Notes: generated by a model not told the origin, from the sequence alone. A stretch of 16,997 nucleotides of DNA from an uncultured Bacilli bacterium (GCA_947588665.1 CANPYU010000008.1:1-16997), one strand, 5' to 3'. Positions 7,835 to 16,147 are shown, counted from the stretch's first letter. Translations and numbers: made by a program.

Positions 7835-8896
7835 TTATAAATTAGATGCTGTTTTTCTTTTTCTTAAATCAATTATATAAACATTTAAATATGAAACAAA
7901 ATCTTTAGTATATATATTATTTTTAATATATTTTTTAATTAAGTTATATTCATAATCAGTAAAACATAAAAATAAATAAAAAGCTGAAGAATAATTATAA
8001 CTTTCATCAAATAAAACTTTTTTAAATCCCTTCTTAATGTATTTTGCCTGAACATCACATAATTTTAATAATACTTTATTCTTCTCATCTCTCCGTTTAT
8101 TAAATTCAAAATAAACAGAATTATCTGTGCAACTTGCTGTCCATGTTATTTCTACTTCCATATTATAAAAATGTGTAGCCAAAATGTTATCAATTAAATA
8201 TTTAATCTCTTCTTTATTAATCCTTTGTTCTTTATTCCAAAATAATTTATTTAAATTTCCATATTTTATTCTTTTCATTAAAATATGCACTACTTCTAAA
8301 ATTTCACTATCTAAAGTAATATGTTTAGTTGGATATTTATTTTGAATATCCATTGGTAATAAATCAAAATAATAGTCAATATTGATTCTTAATCTCTCTT
8401 CAAGCTTAGTTATCCCCACTTCCCTCAAGTTTTGTAATTCATCTAAAAAAGTAAAATCTAGATCTTCAAAAAGAATATCATAATATGAATTTATCTCATA
8501 AAAATCATCACTAATACAATCTTTATCAAACTCATGCATTTCCTCTTCATATTCTCTATCAACAATATTGCTAATTTTAGCTTGTAATTTCGGATTAAAA
8601 AATTCTTGCCTAAACTCATCTTTAGCCGTAAACTCATTACTTATCCAAACTAAAAAATAATATAAACCAATATAATGTATTTCTTCTAACCTATATAATT
8701 TATTACCATGAGACCATTTATATAAATTTAAAAAAGTATTTTTACATCTATCATATTGCTCATAATATAAATGTTCTGGGAAAAAATTTTTAAGTAATTT
8801 CTCATTTAATATATCATTTTTAAAAATAGTTTTGCTTAAAAAAGTATTTATTATTTGATTATAAATCTTATAATATTTAGTATTAAAAGCTATCAT
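7835..8896 (-). CDS. Degenerate paralogue of the adjacent nuclease-domain protein
   Basis: 353 aa, no named family recognised. It aligns with residues 1-330 of the protein encoded just upstream: both begin M-I-x-F-[ND]-T, share a helical N-terminal half (LYKWSHGNKLYRLEEIH here) and a C-terminal PD-(D/E)XK-like region. Here the catalytic set is lost: Y262 stands for Asp, K278 for Glu and C280 for Lys, while the flanking K-V-L and K-K-G-[FY] positions are kept. It is therefore probably a catalytically dead partner. Residues 100-165 form an acidic insertion. The ATG overlaps the upstream stop by 1 nt and has the best ribosome binding site of the operon (GGAGGAG at 8902-8908, 5 nt spacing), suggesting high expression. 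A regulator, inhibitor or structural subunit role is inference. Confidence 0.75.
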   Translation of the reverse strand: MIAFNTKYYKIYNQIINTFLSKTIFKNDILNEKLLKNFFPEHLYYEQYDRCKNTFLNLYKWSHGNKLYRLEEIHYIGLYYFLVWISNEFTAKDEFRQEFFNPKLQAKISNIVDREYEEEMHEFDKDCISDDFYEINSYYDILFEDLDFTFLDELQNLREVGITKLEERLRINIDYYFDLLPMDIQNKYPTKHITLDSEILEVVHILMKRIKYGNLNKLFWNKEQRINKEEIKYLIDNILATHFYNMEVEITWTASCTDNSVYFEFNKRRDEKNKVLLKLCDVQAKYIKKGFKKVLFDESYNYSSAFYLFLCFTDYEYNLIKKYIKNNIYTKDFVSYLNVYIIDLRKRKTASNL

Positions 8897-10728
8897 TAAA
8901 ACTCCTCCAATTTTTTTCCTAATTCATCAAAAAATATTTTTAATTTTTCATATACTTGAATATTAATATTTCTAAAATAGTTATATTCCTCTAAATTCGC
9001 ATAATAAAGAATATACATAGCAAATGAATCCGCAAAAACAACCTTAAAATCTGGATTATCAACTGTCAATTTAAAATTCATCATTTTAAGAAAAATATTA
9101 AAATAATCAGGACTTTTAAAATCTATAGCAAAATATAAAGCAGAACCTAATAAATAAAAAAACATATAAATCCCATTAATTTCTTTATTTAAATAACTTT
9201 TAATATCACTAAAATAGGTACATAAGAAAACCATTTCTTTATTTTCTACAGGAATACAAGAAGAATTAAACCCTTTATCCACATAATCTAATAAATATAT
9301 TTTAAATTTTTTCTTCATAAAAAAGTCATAATACAATGAAAACTTATCTTGAAGAATTTTAAAATCATATTTAATATCTTTTTTTGTTATTCTTGTCGTA
9401 TTATTTTTCTTTGTAAAATTTTTCAAAAAAGATTCTCCAAATTTTAAACTTTTAACAAAATTTTTAGTATTATATCTTCCATTTAAAAAACTAAGTAAAA
9501 GTTTTTTAAAAGCCTCATTTCCTTCCAAAATTTTTATATTTTCGAAAGAAAAAATATCATTAACATTAACATCCAAATGAAATACCAAATCATTAAATTT
9601 TTCAACAAATTCTTTTTTTAATACCTCATCATCTATTTTGTTATAAAATGTTATTACATCATTTATATATTGAACAACATCCCAAGGAGTATTTATATCT
9701 TCTAATTTATTGATATAATTAAAATGTTTATCAATATCTTCACTTATTTTTTTATTTATATTTGTATTATTATAATTTAAAAATCTTTTATTCTTAATTC
9801 TTACATCTAAAACTTTAATTGTTATATCATATTCTTCACTTTTATGAAATTCCTTTATAATTTTATTAACTTTATCTATTTCCTTATCATTAAAACATAT
9901 AATAACATAATAACCAATTTTACAATTCCATGAATCCATATAAGCTTTAATCTGCTTTTCATAACCCTTTTTTAAATTACTACTTTTCGCTTTTTTAATT
10001 TCTATTAACACTTTTTCTTTTATATTTTTATAAAATTTAAAATCAATTCTTCCACTTCCAATTAAAGATTCTCTTGTAATATCTATTTCTTCTCTCATAA
10101 AATAAATTTCAAATATATTTTCTAAAACTAATTGTATGCGATCTTCATTTATTGCCTCATTATTAAGCCAAAACATAAAAGCTAAATTTCTTTTTTTAAT
10201 TTCATTATCTATAAAATCTAATAATTTATCTATTTCATCTATAAAATTAATATTTTCTTTTTTTAGATCTTTAATTATTTCCTCCGGTAAAATATCTTCA
10301 TAATTTTTAATTATATCTTGTTTATCTTTTAAAAAATCTTTTAATAGTCCCTGCTTATAATATTCATCAAAACTACATATAATTTTATCACTTAAAACAT
10401 TATCTATCCACTTAAATTCCCAAATTTTAGCATCATTTATTTCTTTTAGCATTACTTTTGTAACCCGCATATTTTTGGCTATCTTCTCTAAAAAATTATA
10501 TAACATTAATTGATGAAATACATCTAATCTATGATTATAAGTATCACTTGTCCATCTAAGCAATTCCCTTAATGCTTCTTCACATTTATAGAAATTTTTT
10601 CGATAAATATATTTAGGCATAACCAGTTCAATTAAATCTCCCACTTCATTATTTTTAATTTTCTTATTTAAAAGAATATTAATTAATTTATTATAAATAT
10701 TATCATTATTAGTATCAAATAAAATCAT
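8896..10728 (-). CDS. PD-(D/E)XK nuclease-domain protein of candidate defence operon
   Basis: 610 aa. A helical N-terminal region (1-215) precedes a restriction-nuclease-like core: G-S-G-R-I-D229-F, then VLIE243-I-K245-KAK, then LKKGYEKQIKAYM (252-264), which reads as D...E-x-K plus a Lys/Gln helix. The C-terminal 280 residues (about 330-610) are helical and unrecognised. No secretion signal or membrane segment is seen, so it is cytoplasmic. A TTG at 10740 would overlap the upstream gene, but the ATG at 10728 matches the start of the paralogous 353-residue protein (M-I-x-F-x-T) and lies 1 nt after the upstream stop, so I chose it. Its own ribosome binding site is weak, pointing to coupling with the STAND gene. 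Likely an accessory effector or adaptor; target unknown. Confidence 0.8.
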   Translation of the reverse strand: MILFDTNNDNIYNKLINILLNKKIKNNEVGDLIELVMPKYIYRKNFYKCEEALRELLRWTSDTYNHRLDVFHQLMLYNFLEKIAKNMRVTKVMLKEINDAKIWEFKWIDNVLSDKIICSFDEYYKQGLLKDFLKDKQDIIKNYEDILPEEIIKDLKKENINFIDEIDKLLDFIDNEIKKRNLAFMFWLNNEAINEDRIQLVLENIFEIYFMREEIDITRESLIGSGRIDFKFYKNIKEKVLIEIKKAKSSNLKKGYEKQIKAYMDSWNCKIGYYVIICFNDKEIDKVNKIIKEFHKSEEYDITIKVLDVRIKNKRFLNYNNTNINKKISEDIDKHFNYINKLEDINTPWDVVQYINDVITFYNKIDDEVLKKEFVEKFNDLVFHLDVNVNDIFSFENIKILEGNEAFKKLLLSFLNGRYNTKNFVKSLKFGESFLKNFTKKNNTTRITKKDIKYDFKILQDKFSLYYDFFMKKKFKIYLLDYVDKGFNSSCIPVENKEMVFLCTYFSDIKSYLNKEINGIYMFFYLLGSALYFAIDFKSPDYFNIFLKMMNFKLTVDNPDFKVVFADSFAMYILYYANLEEYNYFRNINIQVYEKLKIFFDELGKKLEEF

Positions 10729-10729
10729 T

Positions 10730-13700
10730 TTAACTACCAACTTTTTCTTTCTCTATCTTATTTTTAATAGCCTTTTTATAATCGTTAAAATTATCAAAAG
10801 TACAAGTTTTAACTATCTTATTTAAAGCGTCTATATTATTATAAAAATTTAATAAAGCATCAGTTAATTTATATTTTTTAAGCCATTTATAAAATTTATC
10901 ATCATTAATTATATTATCTAAATTAATTTTATAATAATTATAATTAATTTTCATAACATTTTTAAATAATTTTATAAACTCTCTGAATGCTTCACTAGTA
11001 ACATAATTTATTAAATCAAAATTTCCTAAAATTAAACTAAGAACATTCCATAACTCATAATTAATAAAGCAACAATCACCATCTCTTAAACCTTCATAAC
11101 TTAAATTATCTAAATAAATTGTAAAGTGAAAATAATTTATTATTGATAAAACAGTACTCTTCTCACTTTCAGTATTAATACTATTAATAAATTCTTCTAA
11201 ATAATTTTCTAAGAAATAATACTTAAAATATTCTTCATCTTTTTCAATTAAACAACGACATAATTCTTCAAAATAATCCATGAAGGTATAAGTAATTGAA
11301 TTTAAAGGACTAAAAGCAAATATAACCTCATCTAATAACTTTTCTTTTTGCTTTTTCTCCATTAAATGAATCCCGAAAACTATTAAATAACTATGAATTA
11401 AAGGGTTAATAAAAGAAAAAAACTTACTATGCCTTACAAAAATACTAGAATTTAATAATTTTTTAATATTTTTATCTTTCATATTAAAACTAAATATTCT
11501 ATTTTTTAATGTATTTAAAGTAAACACACTTTCATTTTTATAAAAAGTTTCTAATGCTATAAAAACTAAATCACAAAAATATTTAATATCAATCTCTTCA
11601 TTTTGTAAAATAAGTGTAATTAATACATTGCATAAATCTGTAACACGAGGTGGAAAATATGGTATTTTTTTATAATAATCTATTAAAATATTTAAAGAAT
11701 CTTTATTATTCAAAAAAGCCTTTAAATAATTATTATTATCACTTAAATAACTAATTAAATCCTGTGCTTTTTTATTATCTAATTTTTCCTTAATAATTTG
11801 CTTTGCTTCCCTAAATTCTAATTCATCTTCCAATTGAAAAAAATTATAACAATATGCTTTAATATCATTAATATCTTTATTTAAATTATCCTCATAATCA
11901 TCATCTATATCATCTTCAATAAAAATATTTTCTTCATCATAATTTAATAACTCTTTATATTTATCATCATTTATCTTCAAATAAGCTAAATTAGTATCTA
12001 ATAAAATTAATAATTCTTCTAAAGCACTATAATTTTTTTGCTCTTTAAAATAAATTAAATCGCTTTCAACCATTCTTTTTAATTGATTATCTAAATTATT
12101 TTTGTTTTTAAATTCTTCAAATTCAACAGAAAATATATCTTTAAAATCATGTATATAAAATAACTCTGATGCATAGATACAATTATTATAATAAATTTGA
12201 ATAATTTCTTTTCCCTCATAAATTCTAAATTTATTAATCTTTTCCACTACTTTTATTAACATACTAAGATAATCTTTAAATATATATTTACGATCTTTCT
12301 TTCTTAAAGCATCTAACACTTCTTCAAATTTAAAACATATAAAATTTTTTAATTTAGAACTTAAATTTTCAACTTCCAAAAGTTTATTTAATTTAAATAA
12401 AGTTTGTTCTTCCTTACTCATTTCTTCAAATTGTAAATCTAAATAATTTCTTATTAAATTATAATCATCAAAATTTTTAATAATATTATCTTCAAGTATT
12501 TCTTTAGTAATCCCAAAATATTCTAAATTATTCTCATGAATATTGAGTAAAAAAATAAATTGATTAAAATAACTTAAAGAATCACTTATAATAAATCCTA
12601 ACGTATCTAAATTAAACATATTATCATAAAGAAAATCCATGATTGAATAATTTAAAAAAGTAATTCTCATTCCTAAATGCTTAGTATATTTAGTTTTTAA
12701 AAAAACATTTTCTAATTGTTGTAAAATATTATTAATATCATATTCTTCTAAATTAATCCCTCTTTCTTTTGCAATTTTAAAAGTATTAAAATATAATTTT
12801 TTTAAATCTTTCAAAAAAATTTCTCCATTAAAAGATAAAATTAAATATAATACAACTTGTGCTGCTTTTGTTTGTTTTTTATATATTTTATTTAAAAAAT
12901 CAAAAGGACAATCTAAATCATCTAAAAGAAAATTATAATATTCATAATCCTTAACTTCTATATAAGAATCATTGTTAAGATAACTCTCTATAACTCGCGG
13001 ATTAAAATTTTTATGATATACAACATTATTTATATTATCAATAATATACTTAACATAATAAAAATTCAAATTAGTTTCATATAATTGCTTTAATAAAATA
13101 TCTACTCTAAATTTTAAACTATAATCTTTTAATTGCAAAATAACTTTTCGCTTTTTTAAAATATCTTCAATATCAATATTATTTATAAGCCCCTGCTCTA
13201 AAACATAATTTCTCGATGTTAAAACCAAAATTTTATTTTTACTTTTTTCTATCTTTTCAATAAACTCTTTTAATTTTCGCTCTTCCATATAACTATAATC
13301 TTTTTCTTTAAAACAAGAACCCCAAAAATCATCAAAGAAAAATATTTGTTTTTTATTAGGATTATAAACCCGATTAGCACTTTCAACATTATGTATATAA
13401 ATAAATTGATAATTCTTTTTCTGGACAAAATAAGCCATAATAGCTCTTGCTAAAGTAGTTTTTCCAATCCCAGGATTACCTGTAATTAAAAGATATCTAT
13501 TTTTATATAAATCATTAATAATCTTCCCAAAGTTATCAACTGGTACAAAATATTTCATCATACTTACAATATTTTCATATTCCGCTCTTGATTCTTCATA
13601 TATTGAATTATTCACAATTATATCTACTTTATTTAAAAAAGTATTCCCACTATTAAACCATAAATTAGGATAATTAAGTTCAACTTCAAAATATTCTTTT

Positions 13701-14086
13701 AAACCCAATAAATTATTAAGGTCATCTTGTCCTAATATATCTTCTGTACTTTTAATATAATTTTTAAAAAGTTGAAAAATCTGTTCTTTTTCTCCTATTC
13801 CTAACGGAATACTAGTAACAATAATATATCGATCAGGTTTAAATTCTTCAACTTTAGGCAATTCATATTTTTTTAAACTATAAAACAATTTTCTAAAATT
13901 ATTTTCATATCTTTTAATTTGAACAATAATAGAATTATCAAGAGTTGTTTTTCTTAAATCAATTCCTCCATCTTTTCCCGGAGAAAAACTCTCAAAAAAA
14001 CATTTCTCTTTTATTTGTAATATATCTCTAACTAAATATTGGAACTCATAAGGCTCTAATAATTGATGAAAATCATATTTTGTCAT
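10730..14086 (-). CDS. Mrr-like nuclease fused to nSTAND3-type NTPase (Avs-like sensor)
   Basis: 1118 aa. Residues about 8-100 are an Mrr-type PD-(D/E)XK nuclease: E14 in the first helix, GKDGGID43, VQ56-I-K58-RY, the Gln variant usual in Mrr. Residues about 175-400 are a STAND NTPase of the nSTAND3 kind: GNPGIGKTT (203-211), IFFFDDFWG (248-256) and the arginine-bearing LVLTSRNYVLEQG. A long helical region follows to 1118, with an acidic stretch near 735-765, probably the ligand-sensing part. In known antiviral STAND proteins the C-terminus binds a conserved phage protein, ATP drives oligomerisation, and the N-terminal nuclease degrades DNA. The trigger here is unknown. GAGGTGG precedes the ATG. 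It is first in a tight operon with two paralogous genes, and its base composition is AT-richer than flanking genes. Confidence 0.87.
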   Translation of the reverse strand: MTKYDFHQLLEPYEFQYLVRDILQIKEKCFFESFSPGKDGGIDLRKTTLDNSIIVQIKRYENNFRKLFYSLKKYELPKVEEFKPDRYIIVTSIPLGIGEKEQIFQLFKNYIKSTEDILGQDDLNNLLGLKEYFEVELNYPNLWFNSGNTFLNKVDIIVNNSIYEESRAEYENIVSMMKYFVPVDNFGKIINDLYKNRYLLITGNPGIGKTTLARAIMAYFVQKKNYQFIYIHNVESANRVYNPNKKQIFFFDDFWGSCFKEKDYSYMEERKLKEFIEKIEKSKNKILVLTSRNYVLEQGLINNIDIEDILKKRKVILQLKDYSLKFRVDILLKQLYETNLNFYYVKYIIDNINNVVYHKNFNPRVIESYLNNDSYIEVKDYEYYNFLLDDLDCPFDFLNKIYKKQTKAAQVVLYLILSFNGEIFLKDLKKLYFNTFKIAKERGINLEEYDINNILQQLENVFLKTKYTKHLGMRITFLNYSIMDFLYDNMFNLDTLGFIISDSLSYFNQFIFLLNIHENNLEYFGITKEILEDNIIKNFDDYNLIRNYLDLQFEEMSKEEQTLFKLNKLLEVENLSSKLKNFICFKFEEVLDALRKKDRKYIFKDYLSMLIKVVEKINKFRIYEGKEIIQIYYNNCIYASELFYIHDFKDIFSVEFEEFKNKNNLDNQLKRMVESDLIYFKEQKNYSALEELLILLDTNLAYLKINDDKYKELLNYDEENIFIEDDIDDDYEDNLNKDINDIKAYCYNFFQLEDELEFREAKQIIKEKLDNKKAQDLISYLSDNNNYLKAFLNNKDSLNILIDYYKKIPYFPPRVTDLCNVLITLILQNEEIDIKYFCDLVFIALETFYKNESVFTLNTLKNRIFSFNMKDKNIKKLLNSSIFVRHSKFFSFINPLIHSYLIVFGIHLMEKKQKEKLLDEVIFAFSPLNSITYTFMDYFEELCRCLIEKDEEYFKYYFLENYLEEFINSINTESEKSTVLSIINYFHFTIYLDNLSYEGLRDGDCCFINYELWNVLSLILGNFDLINYVTSEAFREFIKLFKNVMKINYNYYKINLDNIINDDKFYKWLKKYKLTDALLNFYNNIDALNKIVKTCTFDNFNDYKKAIKNKIEKEKVGS

Positions 14087-14110
14087 ACTGCCACCTCATT
14101 TTTTGGCATT

Positions 14111-14119
14111 ATTATAACA
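14111..14119 (-). promoter_or_regulatory. Extended -10 promoter of the STAND operon
   Basis: Minus-strand TGTTATAAT, a consensus extended -10, 24 nt before the ATG of the Mrr-STAND gene. The 17-nt position upstream holds only a weak -35 (ATGCAA). It lies after the tRNA-His terminator, so the operon appears independently transcribed. Confidence 0.6.
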
Positions 14120-14150
14120 AAAAATTAAAATAATTGCATCTTATTAAAAT

Positions 14151-14175
14151 AAAAAAACTCATTTAACATGAGCTT
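14151..14175 (-). terminator. Terminator of tRNA-His
   Basis: Minus-strand stem AAGCTCAT / ATGAGTTT (8 bp including one G-T pair; 14168-14175 and 14155-14162) with a 5-nt loop, followed by a T-rich tail. It begins 13 nt after the CCA end of the tRNA. Confidence 0.7.
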
Positions 14176-14187
14176 AAAAACATTATC

Positions 14188-14264
14188 TGGGGCGAAATAA
14201 GGGAGTCGAACCCTTGCATAATAGAGCCACAATCTACCGTGTTAACCACTTCACCAATTCCGCC
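14188..14264 (-). tRNA. tRNA-His (anticodon GTG)
   Basis: 77 nt including the extra 5' G-1. The acceptor pairs G-1:C73 plus seven further pairs (GGCGGAAT with ATTTCGCC), the hallmark of tRNA-His, and CCA is encoded (14188-14190). The anticodon stem is GTAGA/TCTAT with loop TTGTGGC, anticodon GTG; the T arm contains GGTTCGACTCC. It is transcribed from its own promoter and terminated before the STAND operon. Confidence 0.96.
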
Positions 14265-14272
14265 ATACACCA

Positions 14273-14301
14273 ATAGTAACAAATATTTATAGAAAAATCA
14301 A
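14273..14301 (-). promoter_or_regulatory. tRNA-His promoter
   Basis: Minus strand: -35 TTGATT (14296-14301), 17-nt spacer, -10 TACTAT (14273-14278), ending 8 nt before the mature 5' end of the tRNA. Confidence 0.65.
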
Positions 14302-14372
14302 GTAGATTTAATTAAAATGAGAGAATTGCATAAATAATATTCTTGAAAAATATCATACTAATATTGATGCTT

Positions 14373-15815
14373 ATGAAAAATTATAGTATATGGAATGATT
14401 ATAAAAGTAAAACCAAATGTAACTCTTCAGAAAAAGATATTACAACCGATATTTTAATTGTCGGCGGAGGAATAACAGGTATATCTATTCTAGAAGAGTT
14501 AAAAGCCCAAGGCTTAAACTGCACTTTAATTGAAAAGTTTGAATGTGGACGCGGTGTTACAAGTAGAAGTACTGCCAAAATCACTTATTTACAAGAAAAA
14601 ATATTAATGAATATTAGAACTTTAGTAAGTATCGATGCTGCCAAAAAATATTTAGAAAGTCAAATATTAGCAATTAATAAATTAAAAGACCTAATTTTAA
14701 AAAATAATATCGCGTGTGATTTTAAAGAAGTAGACTCATATCTATTTACAAATGATAAAACTAATATTCCAAAACTAGAAGAAGAATATAACTTTTTAAC
14801 CCAACATAACATTAATGTCGAAAAAATAACAAAGTTACCATTTAAAGAATCATGCGTTCTAGCCCTAAAAGTTCCTAATACTTATGTCTTTCATCCCTTA
14901 AAATATCTTGACTTTTGGAAAACTAAATATCAAAAAGACATCTATGAATATACCAAATTAGAAAGTATTAATAAAAAGAATAACTACTATGAGTGTTATG
15001 CTAATAATCATATAATTAAAGCCAAATATCTTGTTATTGCAACTCATTATCCCTATTTCTTAACTCCCTTTTGTTTGCCTCTAAAAAGCCATATCGAAAC
15101 GTCTTATATTGGCACCACCAAAACAACTAACTTTAAAAATATCAGTGCTATTAACATCGATAAAGAAACTATTTCAATAAGATATCATGAAGATAATAAA
15201 AATAATTATCAAATCTATTTAAAAAATAGTTATATATCAAGTGACATAACAAGTATTAATGAAAACTTTAAAAAATTAACGGATACAAAAAAATTTAATT
15301 ATATATGGAGTAACAAAGATATTATAACCAATGATTATATGCCTTATATAGGTAGTATTACTAAAGATAATACCTTTTTAATCGCCTGTGGTTATAACAC
15401 CTGGGGTATGACTAACTCCATTCTTGCAAGTATTATTATAAGAGATATTATCTTAAATAAGGATAATCCTTATATTTCTTTATTTTCTCCCAAAAGAAAT
15501 TTCAACTTAAGTAAAATAATTAGATTTCCAATTGATATAAAAAGTAATATTAAAGCCCTAATAAAAAGTACGAAAAATAATGTTAATAACTCCAAAGTTA
15601 TCTACACCAAAATAAATAAAGAAAATGTTGCTATCTACAAAGATGAATTAAACAAAGAACATATAGTATTAAATAAATGTCCTCACTTAAAATGTGGTTT
15701 AGTCTTTAATGAAATAGAAAAAACTTGGGATTGTTTATGCCATGGTTCCCGTTTTGATATTGATGGTAAATGTCTTGAAGGCCCTAGTAACTATGATATA
15801 ACTTTTAAAGAATAA
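14373..15815 (+). CDS. FAD-dependent oxidoreductase with C-terminal Rieske domain (YhfW-like)
   Basis: 480 aa. An N-terminal DAO-type FAD domain starts with ILIVGGGITGISILEEL (28-44; GGGITG at 31-36) followed by the E54 ribose-binding acid and the STAKIT segment characteristic of YhfW-like proteins; a second FAD contact lies near GCIACGYNTWGMT-like residues (ACGYNTWGMT). The C-terminus has a Rieske [2Fe-2S] site with C436-x-H438 and C454-x-x-H457. Substrate and electron partner are unknown. An in-frame TTG at 14343 would add 10 residues, but the family begins near [SY]-x-W-x-[DE], matching MKNYSIWNDY, so I chose ATG 14373; no good ribosome binding site is visible for either, leaving the start uncertain. 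It is divergent from tRNA-His and no terminator is visible after it before the rpmE promoter. Confidence 0.87.
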   Translation: MKNYSIWNDYKSKTKCNSSEKDITTDILIVGGGITGISILEELKAQGLNCTLIEKFECGRGVTSRSTAKITYLQEKILMNIRTLVSIDAAKKYLESQILAINKLKDLILKNNIACDFKEVDSYLFTNDKTNIPKLEEEYNFLTQHNINVEKITKLPFKESCVLALKVPNTYVFHPLKYLDFWKTKYQKDIYEYTKLESINKKNNYYECYANNHIIKAKYLVIATHYPYFLTPFCLPLKSHIETSYIGTTKTTNFKNISAINIDKETISIRYHEDNKNNYQIYLKNSYISSDITSINENFKKLTDTKKFNYIWSNKDIITNDYMPYIGSITKDNTFLIACGYNTWGMTNSILASIIIRDIILNKDNPYISLFSPKRNFNLSKIIRFPIDIKSNIKALIKSTKNNVNNSKVIYTKINKENVAIYKDELNKEHIVLNKCPHLKCGLVFNEIEKTWDCLCHGSRFDIDGKCLEGPSNYDITFKE

Positions 15816-15827
15816 TTAAATTTATAG

Positions 15828-15855
15828 TTGCAAACTTCCAATAATATGATATAAT
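15828..15855 (+). promoter_or_regulatory. rpmE promoter, extended -10
   Basis: -35 TTGCAA (15828-15833), 16-nt spacer, and TGATATAAT, an extended consensus -10 (15847-15855). The expected start is near 15862, giving a leader of about 50 nt. Confidence 0.8.
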
Positions 15856-15861
15856 ACTAAA

Positions 15862-15912
15862 GACAAACGAAATGTACTATGTCAAAAAATTTGATATGGC
15901 GGGAGGGAAACT
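15862..15912 (+). promoter_or_regulatory. Possible L31 leader hairpin and ribosome binding site
   Basis: Within the leader, TATGTCAAA (15878-15886) can pair with TTTGATATG (15890-15898) over 9 bp with two G-T pairs and a 3-nt loop. It is directly followed by the GGGAGGG ribosome binding site. Autogenous leaders for L31 are known in several bacterial groups; I cannot confirm that this one matches a described motif. Confidence 0.35.
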
Positions 15913-16122
15913 ATGAAAAAAAATCTACACCCAGAAATGAAAGAAGTAACAATTACTTGTGCTTGTGGAGCAAGTTTCAAAACTCATTCAACTAAAGATA
16001 ATATTCAAGTTGAAGTTTGTAGTGAATGTCATCCATTCTATACAGGAGCTCAAGGAAAAGTTAAAAAAACTGGTAATATTGAAAGATTTAACCGTAAATA
16101 TGGTTTAACAGAAGAAAAATAA
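15913..16122 (+). CDS. rpmE: 50S ribosomal protein L31 (zinc-binding type)
   Basis: 69 aa, full length for L31. It starts [19 protein letters not shown] and has the zinc ligands C16, C18, C36 and C39 ([13 protein letters not shown]), so it is the zinc-containing paralogue rather than the zinc-free type. The conserved [12 protein letters not shown] end is present. L31 sits at the subunit bridge near the central protuberance. The GGGAGG ribosome binding site and an extended -10 promoter point to strong expression. It is a single-gene unit closed by a terminator. Confidence 0.98.
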   Translation: MKKNLHPEMKEVTITCACGASFKTHSTKDNIQVEVCSECHPFYTGAQGKVKKTGNIERFNRKYGLTEEK

Positions 16123-16147
16123 TGATTACAAACGTAGTCATTTTTTT
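16122..16147. terminator. Bidirectional terminator between rpmE and XRE genes
   Basis: Stem ATGATTAC / GTAGTCAT (8 bp with one T-G pair; 16122-16129 and 16134-16141), loop AAAC, followed by seven T on the plus strand. On the minus strand the same hairpin is followed by TATTTTT, so it can also end the convergent XRE transcript. It begins in the last base of the rpmE stop codon. Confidence 0.85.

Noticed and set aside
7835..8896. Treating the 353-aa gene as a pseudogene
   Set aside because: The frame is intact over its whole length, starts in phase with the operon and has a strong ribosome binding site; only the catalytic residues differ, so a functional non-catalytic protein is more likely.
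10728..10740. TTG start at 10740 for the 610-aa protein
   Set aside because: The ATG at 10728 matches the start of the paralogue and sits 1 nt after the upstream stop; the TTG adds four residues with no paralogue match.
14188..14264. Attachment-site duplication of the tRNA-His 3' end
   Set aside because: I looked for another copy of the T-arm/acceptor segment on the left side of the STAND block and found none, so no att site is called.
14399..14584. 61-codon minus-strand ORF opposite the FAD-binding domain
   Set aside because: Antisense to the GGGITG motif region; no start signal.
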